Source of the DNA: Bradyrhizobium sp. PSBB068
GTDB taxonomy: Bacteria > Pseudomonadota > Alphaproteobacteria > Rhizobiales > Xanthobacteraceae
Reading direction: 5' to 3'
NCBI GenBank assembly: GCA_016839165.1
Contig: CP069300.1
Location: 434,001 to 498,000 of the forward strand
Length of the DNA stretch: 64,000 nucleotides
Numbering within the stretch: the first letter of the stretch is position 1; every line of letters begins with the position of its first letter. A program made the position numbers and the translations under genes. A model generated the notes under the pieces. It saw only the letters and a list, made by a program, of their open reading frames with translations. It did no database searches and was not told the DNA's origin. Shown here in pieces: positions 27,218 to 36,116 of this stretch.

Positions 27218-28003
27218 ATGCAGTTCAGGGTTTCGCCGACATCGCTGCAGGACAGTACGAGCGCCGAGGAATGGCAGGCGCGGGTCGATCTCGCCGCGGC
27301 GCATCGGCTCGCCTACATCCACGGCTTTTCGGAAGGCATCTTCAACCATCTCACCTTCGTAGTGCCCGGCCGCAGCGACCGCTACTACCAGATCCCGTTC
27401 GGCATGCACTGGTCGGAGGTGACTGCGTCGTCCTTCATGGAGGTCGGTATCGACGATGCCGAGGTGAAGCGCGGCGAGGGTGAGGTCGAGCGCTCCTGCT
27501 ATTGCATCCACGCGCCGATCCACAAGGCGCTGCCGCAAGCCAAGGCGGTGTTCCACACCCACATGCCGTATGCGAGCGCGCTGACGCGGCTCGAGGATCC
27601 TCGCATCAAGGAGATCGGCCAGACCGAGGTCGGACTGTCGGAGGCGATCGCCTATGACGACCTCTATACCGGCCCTGCGCTCGACCCTGCGGAAGGTGCG
27701 CGGCTCGCCAAGGTGATCGGCAACAAGACCATCCTGTTCATGGCCAATCACGGCATCTCGACCGTCGGCGCGACCGTCGCCGATGCCTATGATCGGCTCT
27801 ACTACATCGAGCGCGCCGCGCAGGTGCAGATCTACGCGATGTGGACCCAGCAGCCGCTCAAGCAATTGCCGCAGCATGTGGTGGAAAAGACCAAGCGCGA
27901 TTTCCGCGACGATCACCTCTACAGGGGCCCAAGCCCGTCGCAGCGGCATTTCGATGCGCTGAAGCGGATGCTGGACCGCAAGGAGCCGGACTACGCGACG
28001 TAG
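27218..28003 (+). CDS. Class II aldolase/adducin family protein
   Basis: A 261-residue protein with the zinc-binding pattern of class II aldolases: HTHMPYASAL (two His) and a third His in FMANHGISTVG, plus the FNHLTFVVPG N-terminal motif. Members include fuculose-1-phosphate aldolases and decarboxylases, but this subfamily (YYQIPFGMHWSEVTASSFMEV) has no defined substrate. GGGAG precedes the ATG at 27218. It is followed by a palindromic repeat and then the oppositely oriented S24 regulator. Confidence 0.9.
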   Translation: MQFRVSPTSLQDSTSAEEWQARVDLAAAHRLAYIHGFSEGIFNHLTFVVPGRSDRYYQIPFGMHWSEVTASSFMEVGIDDAEVKRGEGEVERSCYCIHAPIHKALPQAKAVFHTHMPYASALTRLEDPRIKEIGQTEVGLSEAIAYDDLYTGPALDPAEGARLAKVIGNKTILFMANHGISTVGATVADAYDRLYYIERAAQVQIYAMWTQQPLKQLPQHVVEKTKRDFRDDHLYRGPSPSQRHFDALKRMLDRKEPDYAT

Positions 28004-28019
28004 TTCGCGTCAAACTCCG

Positions 28020-28142
28020 CCGTCGTCCCGGCGAAAGCCGGGACCCAACCACAGGGCTGGGTTGGTTGGGCAGGTTGCGGCCTCAGCGTGCGTAAGCAGT
28101 GCTATGCGGTGGTTATGGGTCCCGGCCTGCGCCGGGACGACA
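28020..28142. repeat. Palindromic intergenic repeat (CGTCGTCCCGGC...GCCGGGACGAC family)
   Basis: A roughly 120-nt element bounded by CGTCGTCCCGG and CCGGGACGAC, with GGCGAAAGCCGGGACCCA opposite TGGGTCCCGGCCTGCGCC. A common Bradyrhizobium-type intergenic palindrome between the convergent aldolase and S24-regulator genes; it may act as a transcript end for both. Confidence 0.8.
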
Positions 28143-28169
28143 CCGATTGTGTGGTGACTGCATCGCCTG

Positions 28170-28823
28170 CTACTGGCTCGCCCACACCACCCGCGCGATC
28201 CACGCGACCTCCTCGGCATCGAGCATGCGGTCGGGGTGCTCCGGATTGAGCGAGGCGAGCTCCAGCACCTTGCCGGTGCGGCGCTTCAACTCCTTCACCA
28301 TCACCTCGCCGCCGGTGGTGCGCACCACGACGCGGTCGCCGCGGCGGATCGCGGTTGCCGGCGACACCACGATGATGTCGCCTTCGCGATAGGCCGGCTT
28401 CATCGAGTCGCCGTCGATCTCGAGCGCATAGGCGTGCTCGTCTGACGTTGCCGGCAGCGCCACCTCGTCCCAGCCCTTGCCGGCGGGAAAACCTGAGTCG
28501 TCGAAATAGCCGCCGGCGCCGGCCTGCGCGAAGCCGAGCAGCGGCACCGACTGGCCGCCGCGCGGGCCGTCGCCGAGCAGCTGCACGAAGGTCTCCATGC
28601 TGGCGTTGCTCGCGGCCAGCGCCTTGGAGAGCGATTCGGTCGATGGCCAGCGCTCGCGGCCGTCGCCGGTCACGCGCTTGGACTTGTTGAACGTGGTGGG
28701 ATCGAGGCCGGACTGCTTGGCAAGTCCGGACGGTGACAGGCCGGCGCGTTCGGCGAGCCGGTCGAGCGCGGCCCAGACCTGAGCGTGGGTCAGCGGTCGG
28801 GCGGCTTTGGACTGTTTGGCCAT
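28170..28823 (-). CDS. S24-family (LexA/CI-like) transcriptional regulator
   Basis: A 217-residue protein with an N-terminal helix-turn-helix (RAGLSPSGLAKQSGLDPTTFNK) and a C-terminal S24 peptidase domain. The catalytic Ser is in IDGDSMKPAYREGD and the Lys in VMVKELKRR. A possible self-cleavage Ala-Gly lies in LLGFAQAGAGG between the domains. This resembles LexA or phage CI repressors, but no phage genes are near. It is a stand-alone regulator, with targets unknown and autoregulation likely. The 200-nt gap upstream (28824-29022) holds the promoters of this gene and DUF952-pyrD. Confidence 0.88.
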   Translation of the reverse strand: MAKQSKAARPLTHAQVWAALDRLAERAGLSPSGLAKQSGLDPTTFNKSKRVTGDGRERWPSTESLSKALAASNASMETFVQLLGDGPRGGQSVPLLGFAQAGAGGYFDDSGFPAGKGWDEVALPATSDEHAYALEIDGDSMKPAYREGDIIVVSPATAIRRGDRVVVRTTGGEVMVKELKRRTGKVLELASLNPEHPDRMLDAEEVAWIARVVWASQ

Positions 28824-29022
28824 CGAGGATATCCCGGATGGTAGGAATTATTGCCTGAAACTTCGATTTTCGCAAATCTGCCGCCGGATCTGGCGCGGCA
28901 CCGCTTGAGTTGCGCCGCTACCGCCGATACGGTCCCTCGCTCGCCAGTTGGCGTCTGGGGCATTTCCCCTCAAATCCGGATAAAACCCCAAGAGACTCAA
29001 GGACAAAAGGGAAGGCCGGGCC

Positions 29023-29367
29023 GTGCCCATGATCTATAAAATCACCCCCGCTTCGGCCTGGCGCGAAGCCGAGCGGCAGGGCGTGTACCGGGGCAGTGCG
29101 GACGACAATCGCGACGGCTTCATCCATTTTTCCACGGCCTCGCAGGTCGCCGAGACCGCGCGCAAGCATTACCACGGACAAACCGGCCTGTTCCTGGTCG
29201 CGGTCGACGCCGATGCGCTCGGCGATGCCCTGCGTTGGGAGCGGTCGCGCAATGACGAACTGTTTCCACATCTCTATGGCGAACTCGACCTCGGCGCGGT
29301 CACCGAAATCCTGAGCCTGCGCGCGCGCTCCGACGGCGGCCACGACGTTCCGGAGCTCAAGCCGTGA
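29023..29367 (+). CDS. DUF952 family protein
   Basis: A small soluble DUF952 protein of 112-114 residues: MIYKITPASAWREAERQGVYRGSADDNRDGFIHFSTASQV is the family signature, with PHLYGELDLGAVTE near the end. GGGAAGG (29009-29015) is 7 nt before the GTG at 29023 and 13 nt before an ATG at 29029, so either may be used. The function is unestablished. Its last codons overlap the start of pyrD (GTGA), indicating an operon. Confidence 0.9.
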   Translation: MPMIYKITPASAWREAERQGVYRGSADDNRDGFIHFSTASQVAETARKHYHGQTGLFLVAVDADALGDALRWERSRNDELFPHLYGELDLGAVTEILSLRARSDGGHDVPELKP

Positions 29368-30461
29368 TCCGTGCCTTCGACGCCTTCTCGCTGCCGCTGC
29401 TGCGCTGGTTCGATCCCGAGGATGCCCATCGCATGGCGATCCAGGGCCTGAAACTGCTGCCGCCGGTCCGGCTGCGGCCGGATGATCCCAAGCTCGCGGT
29501 GCGCGCCTTCGGGCTGAACTTTCCGAATCCGATCGGCATGGCGGCGGGGTTCGACAAGAGCGCCGAGGTGCCTGACGCGCTGTTGCGGCTCGGCTTCGGC
29601 TTTGTCGAGATCGGCTCGGTGACACCGAAACCGCAGGCCGGCAATCCGCGGCCGCGGCTGTTTCGCCTCGAGCGCGACGAAGCCGTCATCAACCGCATGG
29701 GCTTCAACAATGACGGCGCGGAAGCCGTGCTGCGGCGGCTCGCCGCGCGCGCCGGCGGTGGCGGCATCGTCGGCGTCAATGTCGGGGCCAACAAGGATTC
29801 AGAGGACCGCATTGCCGACTACGTGAAGCTGATCGAGACCTTCGCGCCGGTCGCGAGCTATTTCACCGTCAACGTCTCCTCGCCGAATACGCCGGGCCTG
29901 CGCAATCTGCAGCAATCGGCGGCGCTCGACGATTTGCTGGCGCGGGTGATCGATACCCGCGAGCGCGTGCGCAAGAACGCCGGCGATTCACCGGTGCTGC
30001 TGAAGATCGCCCCGGATCTGAGCCTCGCCGAGCTCGACGACGTCGTGCACATCGCTCGCTCGCGCGGCGTCGACGGCATGATCGTCGCCAACACCACGCT
30101 GGCGCGTCCCTCGACCTTGCGCGAGGAAACCCGTGCCAAGGAGCAGGGCGGCCTGTCGGGCCGTCCGTTGTTTCGCCTCTCGACGCGGATGGTGGCCGAG
30201 ACCTATGTGCGTGTCGAAGGCGCCTTTCCCTTGATCGGCGTCGGCGGCATCGATTCCGGCGGCGCCGCGCTGACCAAGATCCGCGCTGGCGCCAGCCTGA
30301 TCCAGCTCTATTCCTCGCTGGTCTACAAGGGCATCGGCCTGGTCGAGGACATCAAGCGCGATCTGTCCTCGACCCTGCTGCGCACGGGGCGCGACTCTTT
30401 GTCGGAAATCGTCGGCGCCGACGCCGCGGCCATCACGGCCGAGGACTGGCCGGTGAGGTAG
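29364..30461 (+). CDS. pyrD: Dihydroorotate dehydrogenase (quinone), class 2
   Basis: A 365-residue class 2 PyrD: membrane-associated, FMN-dependent, oxidising dihydroorotate to orotate with ubiquinone in pyrimidine synthesis. The N-terminal amphipathic segment (LLRWFDPEDAHRMAIQGL) is the quinone-side membrane anchor. NPIGMAAGFDKSAEVPD, FVEIGSVTPKPQ and NVSSPNTPGLRNLQ (with the catalytic Ser) are diagnostic. It starts with GTG overlapping the DUF952 stop. Its 3' end overlaps the convergent MATE gene by 29 nt. Confidence 0.97.
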   Translation: MIRAFDAFSLPLLRWFDPEDAHRMAIQGLKLLPPVRLRPDDPKLAVRAFGLNFPNPIGMAAGFDKSAEVPDALLRLGFGFVEIGSVTPKPQAGNPRPRLFRLERDEAVINRMGFNNDGAEAVLRRLAARAGGGGIVGVNVGANKDSEDRIADYVKLIETFAPVASYFTVNVSSPNTPGLRNLQQSAALDDLLARVIDTRERVRKNAGDSPVLLKIAPDLSLAELDDVVHIARSRGVDGMIVANTTLARPSTLREETRAKEQGGLSGRPLFRLSTRMVAETYVRVEGAFPLIGVGGIDSGGAALTKIRAGASLIQLYSSLVYKGIGLVEDIKRDLSSTLLRTGRDSLSEIVGADAAAITAEDWPVR

Positions 30462-31776
30462 CGAACGTCTTCCGCAGCATCGCCGGATAGCGCAGGCCCT
30501 GCAGGCCGCCGCGGGCGACGTAGAAGCCGATCAGAGCGATCCACAGGCCGGTGTTGCCGTATGCGCTGAGCGCCCACCAGGTGGCGAGGAAGATCGCGAG
30601 CGAGGCCAGCATCAGATTGCGCATCTCGCGCGCCCAGGTTGCGCCGACATAGATGCCGTCGAAGCCGAACGCGAACACGCCGGGCAGGGGCGCCATGACC
30701 ACGAACGGCAGGAAGTCGCGCGCATAGCGGCGCACGTCGTCGCTGGTCGTCATCAGCTTGATCAGCGCCGGTCCGAACAGTGCGAACAGCACCGACACCA
30801 CCAGCGCAAAGCCGATGCCCCACAGCAGCACCAGCCGGGTCGAATCGGCAAAGCCGCGTCCGTCGCGCGCGCCGAAGGCGCGGCCGCACAGCTGCTGGGC
30901 GGCGTTGGCGAGGCCGTCGAGAAAGAAGGCGCTGACCAGCAGGAAGTTGTTCAGCACCGAATTCGCCGCCAGCGTGACGTCGCCCTCGCGCGCGCCCTTG
31001 GCGGTGAAGAACAGGAACACGACGATCAGCGCCGCGGTACGGACCATGATGTCGCGGTTGACGGCCAGCATGCGCATCAGCTTGGTGCGATCGAACAGCG
31101 TGGCCGCGGGAACCGCGAAGCCTGTTTGCGAGATCCGCCACGCCACGACGATGCCGACAACGAAACCAGCGGTCTCGGCGAGCACGGCGGCGATCGCGGC
31201 TCCGGCAATGCCGGCGCCATAGGCCTGCACCAGCAGCACGGTCGCAATCATGTTGATCAGGTTGATCACGATCTGCAGCGCCAGCGCCAGATTGGCGCGC
31301 GCCTGGCCGACCAGCCAGCCCAGGATGACGTAATTGGCGAGCGCCAGCGGCGCCGACCAGATCCGGATCATGAAATAGGTTTTCGCCGCACGCGTGACGC
31401 CTTCGCTGCCGCCCATCAGCTGGAACGTGATTGCGGCGAGCGGCAGCTGCAGCGCGATCAGCGCGGCGCCGATCAGGCCGGCGACGATGAAGCCGCGCAC
31501 CAGGATCGCGGCGTATTCCTGCGGCTCGCCGGCGCCTTGCGCCTGCGCGGTGAAGGCCAGTGTGCTCATGCGCAGGAAAGCGAACAGCCAGAACAGGCAA
31601 TCGAAGATCACCGAGGCCATCGCCACCCCGCCGAGCTGCGCAGCATCGTCGAGGCGGCCGATCGCGGTGGTCGAGACGATGCCGATCAGCGGCGTGGTCA
31701 AATTGGCGACCATCGCGGGGCCGGCGATGGCGAACACCTGGCGGGTGGAGATCTTCGGGTGGATGGGTGCGTGCAT
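30433..31776 (-). CDS. MATE family efflux transporter
   Basis: A 447-residue inner-membrane exporter with about twelve hydrophobic segments in two similar halves, starting IFAIAGPAMVANLTTPLIGIVSTTAIGRL as in DinF-type MATE proteins. It has the second-half equivalents AANSVLNNFLLVSAFFLDGLANAAQQLCGRAFGARD and GFDGIYVGATWAREMRNLM. It probably expels cationic or aromatic compounds using Na+ or H+. The start is the ATG at 31776. Its last 29 nt overlap pyrD on the other strand, a compact convergent junction. Confidence 0.93.
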   Translation of the reverse strand: MHAPIHPKISTRQVFAIAGPAMVANLTTPLIGIVSTTAIGRLDDAAQLGGVAMASVIFDCLFWLFAFLRMSTLAFTAQAQGAGEPQEYAAILVRGFIVAGLIGAALIALQLPLAAITFQLMGGSEGVTRAAKTYFMIRIWSAPLALANYVILGWLVGQARANLALALQIVINLINMIATVLLVQAYGAGIAGAAIAAVLAETAGFVVGIVVAWRISQTGFAVPAATLFDRTKLMRMLAVNRDIMVRTAALIVVFLFFTAKGAREGDVTLAANSVLNNFLLVSAFFLDGLANAAQQLCGRAFGARDGRGFADSTRLVLLWGIGFALVVSVLFALFGPALIKLMTTSDDVRRYARDFLPFVVMAPLPGVFAFGFDGIYVGATWAREMRNLMLASLAIFLATWWALSAYGNTGLWIALIGFYVARGGLQGLRYPAMLRKTFATSPASPRP

Positions 31777-31896
31777 GGCTACGGTTGCAAGGAATGTATG
31801 CTTCTAGCGCGTCGTCCGTCGCGCGACCATGCCGGAATTGTGCTCAGAGCAATGCGGCGGCGAGGGGGGTGGGCAGCCGGCAACGCAATTGCGTCG

Positions 31897-32631
31897 TCAG
31901 AACACCACGACCAAGCCGTCGCTCGCGGCCGCATAGGGTAGCTCGTCGATGCGAGCGAGCACGTCGTCGCTCATATGGGTCAGCACCACTCGCCTTGCGT
32001 TGATGACCGGCAAATGCGCTTCCAGCGTTTTCAGGCTGAGATGGTTCTTGACCGTTCTGTCGTAGGTGTAGGCTTCGGCGATGAAGAGGTCTGCGTTCTG
32101 CGCGGCCGGGATCAGCGCGTCGGTCCACTCGGTGTCGGCGCTATAGCAGACGGTGCGGCCTTCCGCCTCGACGCGATAGGCGAGAAACGGCCCGCCGGAT
32201 TCGCCATGCACCACAGGGTAGGGCGTCACGGTCACGTCGCCGAAGCTGCGCCGTTCCCTTGGCGCGAGCGTGACGACGGACAGGTCGAAGCGCTGCCTGG
32301 TTTTGGAGGAATGCTCGAACATCACCTCCATCACTTCGGGCAATTTCGTCTCGATGCCTTGCGGCCCCGCGATCACCAGCGGCCGGGTGCGGCGGGAGAA
32401 CTGCGCATCGAGCAGGAAGAACGGCAATCCGGCAAAATGGTCGCCGTGGAAATGCGTGATCAGGATCAGGTCGATCGCGTCGCGGTCGATCTCGAGCCGC
32501 TTCAGCGCCGGCAGCGAGGAGGCGCCGCAATCGATCAGGAAATTGACGCGCTCGCTGCTGACGTGGAAGCAGGTGTTGAAGCGGCCGCCGGAGCCGAACG
32601 CATCGCCGCAGCCGACAAATCGCAATTGCAT
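31897..32631 (-). CDS. MBL-fold metallo-hydrolase (RNase Z-like)
   Basis: A 244-residue metallo-beta-lactamase-fold protein. MQLRFVGCGDAFGSGGRFNTCFHV opens like RNase Z-type enzymes. The metal-binding HFHGDHFAG, the Asp in CYSADTEWTD, and a late His in VLTHMSDDVL complete the site. It lacks the long exosite arm of true RNase Z, so the substrate is uncertain; a phosphodiesterase or hydrolase is likely. AAGGGAAGG upstream supports the ATG at 32631. It is followed by nothing on the same strand and preceded by DUF6460 at 22 nt, suggesting an operon of the two. Confidence 0.87.
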   Translation of the reverse strand: MQLRFVGCGDAFGSGGRFNTCFHVSSERVNFLIDCGASSLPALKRLEIDRDAIDLILITHFHGDHFAGLPFFLLDAQFSRRTRPLVIAGPQGIETKLPEVMEVMFEHSSKTRQRFDLSVVTLAPRERRSFGDVTVTPYPVVHGESGGPFLAYRVEAEGRTVCYSADTEWTDALIPAAQNADLFIAEAYTYDRTVKNHLSLKTLEAHLPVINARRVVLTHMSDDVLARIDELPYAAASDGLVVVF

Positions 32632-32653
32632 CGGCTGCGGGCCTTCCCTTGGA

Positions 32654-32962
32654 TCACCGGCCGCGCGGCGCACCGAACAGCCGCGACAGCAGCCAGATCG
32701 GGATCACGATCACGGCGCCGAGCAGGAAGTAGCGCCAGGCCCAGTTGATCGCGTCGAAGCCGAAATCCCAGATGGTCTGGAACAGCCTGCGGACGCTGTA
32801 GAGGATGTTCCATGGGTCGAGGCCGATCGCGGCGAGCACGACGCCGACCAGGATCGAGAGCAGGATCAGCCGGAACGCCACCGAGAGCGGCGAGCCGCCG
32901 AGAAAGCGGTACAGGCCGTCGCTCTGGCCTCCGGCCGGCAAGTCCCTGACGTCGTTCGGCAT
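32654..32962 (-). CDS. DUF6460 family small membrane protein
   Basis: A 102-residue inner-membrane protein. A polar N-terminus is followed by two hydrophobic segments (FRLILLSILVGVVLAAIGL and YFLLGAVIVIPIWLLSRLF) around LDPWNILYSVRRLFQTIWDFGF. AGGAGA precedes the ATG at 32962. Function unknown. It runs into the MBL hydrolase gene on the same strand. Confidence 0.8.
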   Translation of the reverse strand: MPNDVRDLPAGGQSDGLYRFLGGSPLSVAFRLILLSILVGVVLAAIGLDPWNILYSVRRLFQTIWDFGFDAINWAWRYFLLGAVIVIPIWLLSRLFGAPRGR

Positions 32963-33061
32963 CTGTATCTCCTGGCGGAATTGTCCGCGCATTATAGGTC
33001 ACGGCGGAGCACATGGGAAATCCGTGAGCGGCGATCAATGGCTGCCATGCGGCTTGCGGGT

Positions 33062-34918
33062 TTAACTTCCTGTCATGGAGATTAACATCCGTTCAAGTGT
33101 CTCCAGCCGGTCGGCCTCGCGCGGCGGCTTGTCCCAGCGCAGCCGGCTGATCCGGGGAAAGCGCATCGCGACGCCGGATTTGTGACGCGACGAGCGCTGC
33201 AGGCCCTCGAACGCGACCTCCAGCACCAGCCCCTGATCCGGCTCATGCACGACATGCCGCACCGGGCCGAACTTCTCGGTGGTGTTGCGGCGGACGAAGC
33301 GGTCGATCTGCAAAAGCTCCTCGTCGGTGAAGCCGAAATAGGCCTTGCCGACCGGCACCAGCTCGTCGCCCGCATCGCCGCGGGTCCAGACCCCGAACGT
33401 GTAGTCGGAGTAGTATGACGAGCGTTTGCCGTGGCCCCGCTGGGCATACATCAGCACCGCGTCGATGATGTGCGGATCGCGCTTCCATTTCCACCATGGG
33501 CCCTTCGGCCGTCCCGGCAGATAGGGCGCGTCGCGCCGCTTCAGCATGACGCCCTCGACGGCGTCGGCATCGTCGCCGGCGCCGGCGCTTTTCGGATCGG
33601 CGCGCGCCGCGGCCAGTTCCTCCCAGCTCGCGAACGGAACCGTCGGCGACAGGTCGATGCGCGGATCGCCGAGCCTGGCGACGAAGGCTTCGAGATGCGC
33701 GCGCCGTTCAGTGAATGGGAGCTCGCGCAGATCGTTCTCGTCGTCGCCGAGCAGGTCGTAGGCGCGCAGATGGATCGGGAATTCCTTGATCAGCTTCGGC
33801 GAGACGACTTTGCGGTTCAGCCGCTGCTGCAAGACGTTGAAGGTCTGCACGCGGCCGTCGCGCAGCACCAGCAATTCGCCGTCGACCGCGCCGGGCAGAT
33901 GCAGCGAGGGCACGAGGTCGGGGAAGCTGCCGGTGATGTCCTCGCCGGTGCGCGAATAGAGCCGCGCCTGGATGTGACCGCGCGCGTCGCGGCCGGCGAC
34001 CGCCTGCACGCGGATGCCGTCCCACTTCCATTCCGCGCTGAACTCGGCGGCGTCGAGATTGGCGAAGTCGCTATCCTCGATCGGATGCGCCAGCATCACC
34101 GGGCGGAACGGGGTCGGATCGCGGTTGACCGGCTTGTCGCCGCGGCCTTCGAGCCATGCGAACAAGTCGAGATAGGGCGGTGACAGCCCGGGCCACATCA
34201 GCTCGATCTCGTGCGGGTCCTTGTCGCCGAGTGCCGCCGCAGCGGTCTTCGCCAGCCGAGCCGAGATCCCGATCCGCATCGCGCCGGTGACGAGCTTCAG
34301 CAGCGCCCAGCGCCCGGTCTCGTCGAGCTCGTCCAGCCAGCGCGCCAGTTGCGCCGGCAGCTCCGCCTTGCCGAGCGTGCGCAGCGTCGTGACGACGTCG
34401 GTCAGCGTCGGGGGAGGTGGGTTGTTGTGCGTGCGTGGAGTCTCGGCGACATCTCGCCCGCGGTACCCCTCTCCCTCACCCTCCCCCGCAAGGGGGGAGG
34501 GAACCCATCCAACAGTGCGTCCCTCACTCATGTCGGTCACAACGTTGCTGTGAGGTGAGCACGACGGTTGGGCTCCCTCCCCCCTTGCGGGGGAGGGTTG
34601 GGGAGAGGGGTAGCCCAGCAAAGACTCGTTGTGAGATGCGCCAGTCGCCTTCGGCCACATCAACGCGACGGTCTCGGAGAGATCGCCGACGTAATCATAG
34701 GAATAGCCGAACAGCACCGGATCGGTGCGTTCGGTGATCAGGTCACGGATCAAGCCCGGCTTGGCGTGCTTGAACGACAATGCACCGGTCAGCGCCGCCA
34801 GCGCGTAGCCGCGGTCCGGATCTTCGGTTTCGCGGAAATAGCCGACCAGCAGCCTGATCTTGTTGTTGCGGCCGGGCTCGTAGGCGAGCCGGTCGAGCAG
34901 TTCGGCAAAGCGGTTCAC
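33062..34918 (-). CDS. ATP-dependent DNA ligase of the ligase/Lhr-helicase repair cluster, with an in-frame repeat insertion
   Basis: A 618-residue ATP-dependent ligase. The nucleotidyl-transfer Lys is in AEWKWDGIRVQAV. Further motifs are DGELLVL and PFTERRAHLEAF, with VMLKRRDAPYLPGRPKGPWWKWKRD and an OB-fold C-terminus. It forms a repair set with the adjacent exonuclease and the helicase and PdeM genes further right. Between MWPKATG and PPTLTDVVTTL about 70-75 residues, including PSPQPSPARGEG and PSPLAGEGEGEG, are encoded by a palindromic repeat (34464-34612) and its edges. The frame stays open, so the gene is probably functional. Its ATG overlaps the exonuclease stop. Confidence 0.93.
   Translation of the reverse strand: MNRFAELLDRLAYEPGRNNKIRLLVGYFRETEDPDRGYALAALTGALSFKHAKPGLIRDLITERTDPVLFGYSYDYVGDLSETVALMWPKATGASHNESLLGYPSPQPSPARGEGAQPSCSPHSNVVTDMSEGRTVGWVPSPLAGEGEGEGYRGRDVAETPRTHNNPPPPTLTDVVTTLRTLGKAELPAQLARWLDELDETGRWALLKLVTGAMRIGISARLAKTAAAALGDKDPHEIELMWPGLSPPYLDLFAWLEGRGDKPVNRDPTPFRPVMLAHPIEDSDFANLDAAEFSAEWKWDGIRVQAVAGRDARGHIQARLYSRTGEDITGSFPDLVPSLHLPGAVDGELLVLRDGRVQTFNVLQQRLNRKVVSPKLIKEFPIHLRAYDLLGDDENDLRELPFTERRAHLEAFVARLGDPRIDLSPTVPFASWEELAAARADPKSAGAGDDADAVEGVMLKRRDAPYLPGRPKGPWWKWKRDPHIIDAVLMYAQRGHGKRSSYYSDYTFGVWTRGDAGDELVPVGKAYFGFTDEELLQIDRFVRRNTTEKFGPVRHVVHEPDQGLVLEVAFEGLQRSSRHKSGVAMRFPRISRLRWDKPPREADRLETLERMLISMTGS
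34464..34612. repeat. Palindromic repeat element inside the ligase coding sequence
   Basis: The left arm (34464-34506) and right arm (34570-34612) are near-perfect inverted copies around TACCCCTCTCCC...GGGAGAGGGGTA. Each arm also holds a hairpin (CCTCCCCCGCAAGGGGGGAGG type). It is the same family as the intergenic elements at 6129 and 37052. It contributes about 50 codons to the ligase without stops. Confidence 0.85.
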
Positions 34919-35979
34919 GATGTCGCCTCGCCGTCGGGCTTGGCCTCGCCTTCGCCGGTGACTGCCGCGGTCTCACCCTCGTCCTCGTCGCCATAGCCGA
35001 CCAGATCGAGCGGCCGCGCGGCAAGGCCCTTGCTCTTGCACCAATGCACCAGCGCGTCTTCCTGGCCGTGGGTGACCCAGATTTCGCCGGCGCCGGTGGC
35101 CGCAATCGTCGCCGTCAGCCCGTCCCAGTCGGCGTGATCCGAGATCACCAGCGGCAGCTCGATGCCGCCTTGTCGCGCGCGTGCGCGCACCCGCATCCAG
35201 CCCGAGGCGAAGGCGGTGACCGGATCGGGGAAGCGACGCGTCCACACGTCCGATGTCGCGCTGGGTGGCGCCAGCGTGATGGTGCCGGCAAGCTCGGCCT
35301 TCTTCATGCCGCGCGCAGGCCGGAGCTCGCCGAGCGGAATGCCGCGCTCCTGATAATAATACGTGATCTTCTCCATCGCGCCATGCAGATAGATCGGCGC
35401 GTCGTAGCCGGCCTCGCGCAGCAGCGCGATCACCCGCTGCGCCTTGCCGAGCGAATAGGCGCCGACCAGATGCGCACGCTCCGGAAACAGTTTGACGGAC
35501 GCGAGCAGCTTGTTCACCTCGCCGGCGGCATCGCCATGGCGGAACACAGGCAATCCAAACGTCGCCTCAGTGACGAAGACGTCGCAGGGCACGAGCTCGA
35601 ACGGCGCGCAGGTCGGGTCCCGCGCGTCCTTGTAGTCGCCGGAGGCGACGATGCGCCTGTCCTTGCAGGTGACCGAGATCTGGGCGGAGCCCAGCACGTG
35701 GCCGGCGGGATGAAACGACACCGTGACGTCGCCGAGCCTGATCTCCTCGCCATAGGCGACCGCCTGCACGGAGCCGGCGAAATTCTCGCCATAGCGCAGC
35801 CGCATCATGTCGAGCGTTTCCTGGGTCGCAAGCACCGCGCCGTGGCCCGTCCGCGCGTGGTCGGAATGGCCATGGGTGATCAGCGCCCGTTCGACCGGCC
35901 TGACAGGATCGATGTGGAAGCCGCCGGGCTTGCAGCAAAGCCCGGCCGGGACGGGCATCAGGATGTCTTGCGAGCGCAT
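34915..35979 (-). CDS. Ligase-associated DNA exonuclease (MBL/beta-CASP-type)
   Basis: A 354-residue metallo-beta-lactamase-fold nuclease. The metal site is ITHGHSDHARTGH. The family stretch HPAGHVLGSAQI follows, then IVASGDYKDARDPTCAPFE, an AYSLGKAQRVIALL helix and a final LPLVISDHADWDG and WVTHGQEDALV. It is thought to process DNA ends for the neighbouring ligase. The ATG at 35979 is preferred (MRSQDILMPVPAGLCC); 14 more codons are open upstream. It overlaps the ligase start by 4 nt. Confidence 0.92.
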   Translation of the reverse strand: MRSQDILMPVPAGLCCKPGGFHIDPVRPVERALITHGHSDHARTGHGAVLATQETLDMMRLRYGENFAGSVQAVAYGEEIRLGDVTVSFHPAGHVLGSAQISVTCKDRRIVASGDYKDARDPTCAPFELVPCDVFVTEATFGLPVFRHGDAAGEVNKLLASVKLFPERAHLVGAYSLGKAQRVIALLREAGYDAPIYLHGAMEKITYYYQERGIPLGELRPARGMKKAELAGTITLAPPSATSDVWTRRFPDPVTAFASGWMRVRARARQGGIELPLVISDHADWDGLTATIAATGAGEIWVTHGQEDALVHWCKSKGLAARPLDLVGYGDEDEGETAAVTGEGEAKPDGEATS

Positions 35980-36116
35980 TGGTCCTATATAGGCGGTCAA
36001 ACCGCGATGTTTAGCCGTCATGCCCGGGCTTGACCCGCGCCTCCATCTCCGGAAAAAGTCCGTGCCTTGATGGATGGCCCGACCGGGGCTGTCGCAACAT
36101 CGGTTCCTTGAAGAGA

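Noticed and set aside
28170..28823. Prophage remnant around the S24/CI-like regulator
   Set aside because: No integrase, terminase, structural or attachment-site features lie nearby; the neighbours are ordinary metabolic genes.
31897..32631. RNase Z (tRNA 3' processing enzyme)
   Set aside because: The N-terminal motif is similar but no exosite arm is visible, so only a general MBL-hydrolase name is justified.
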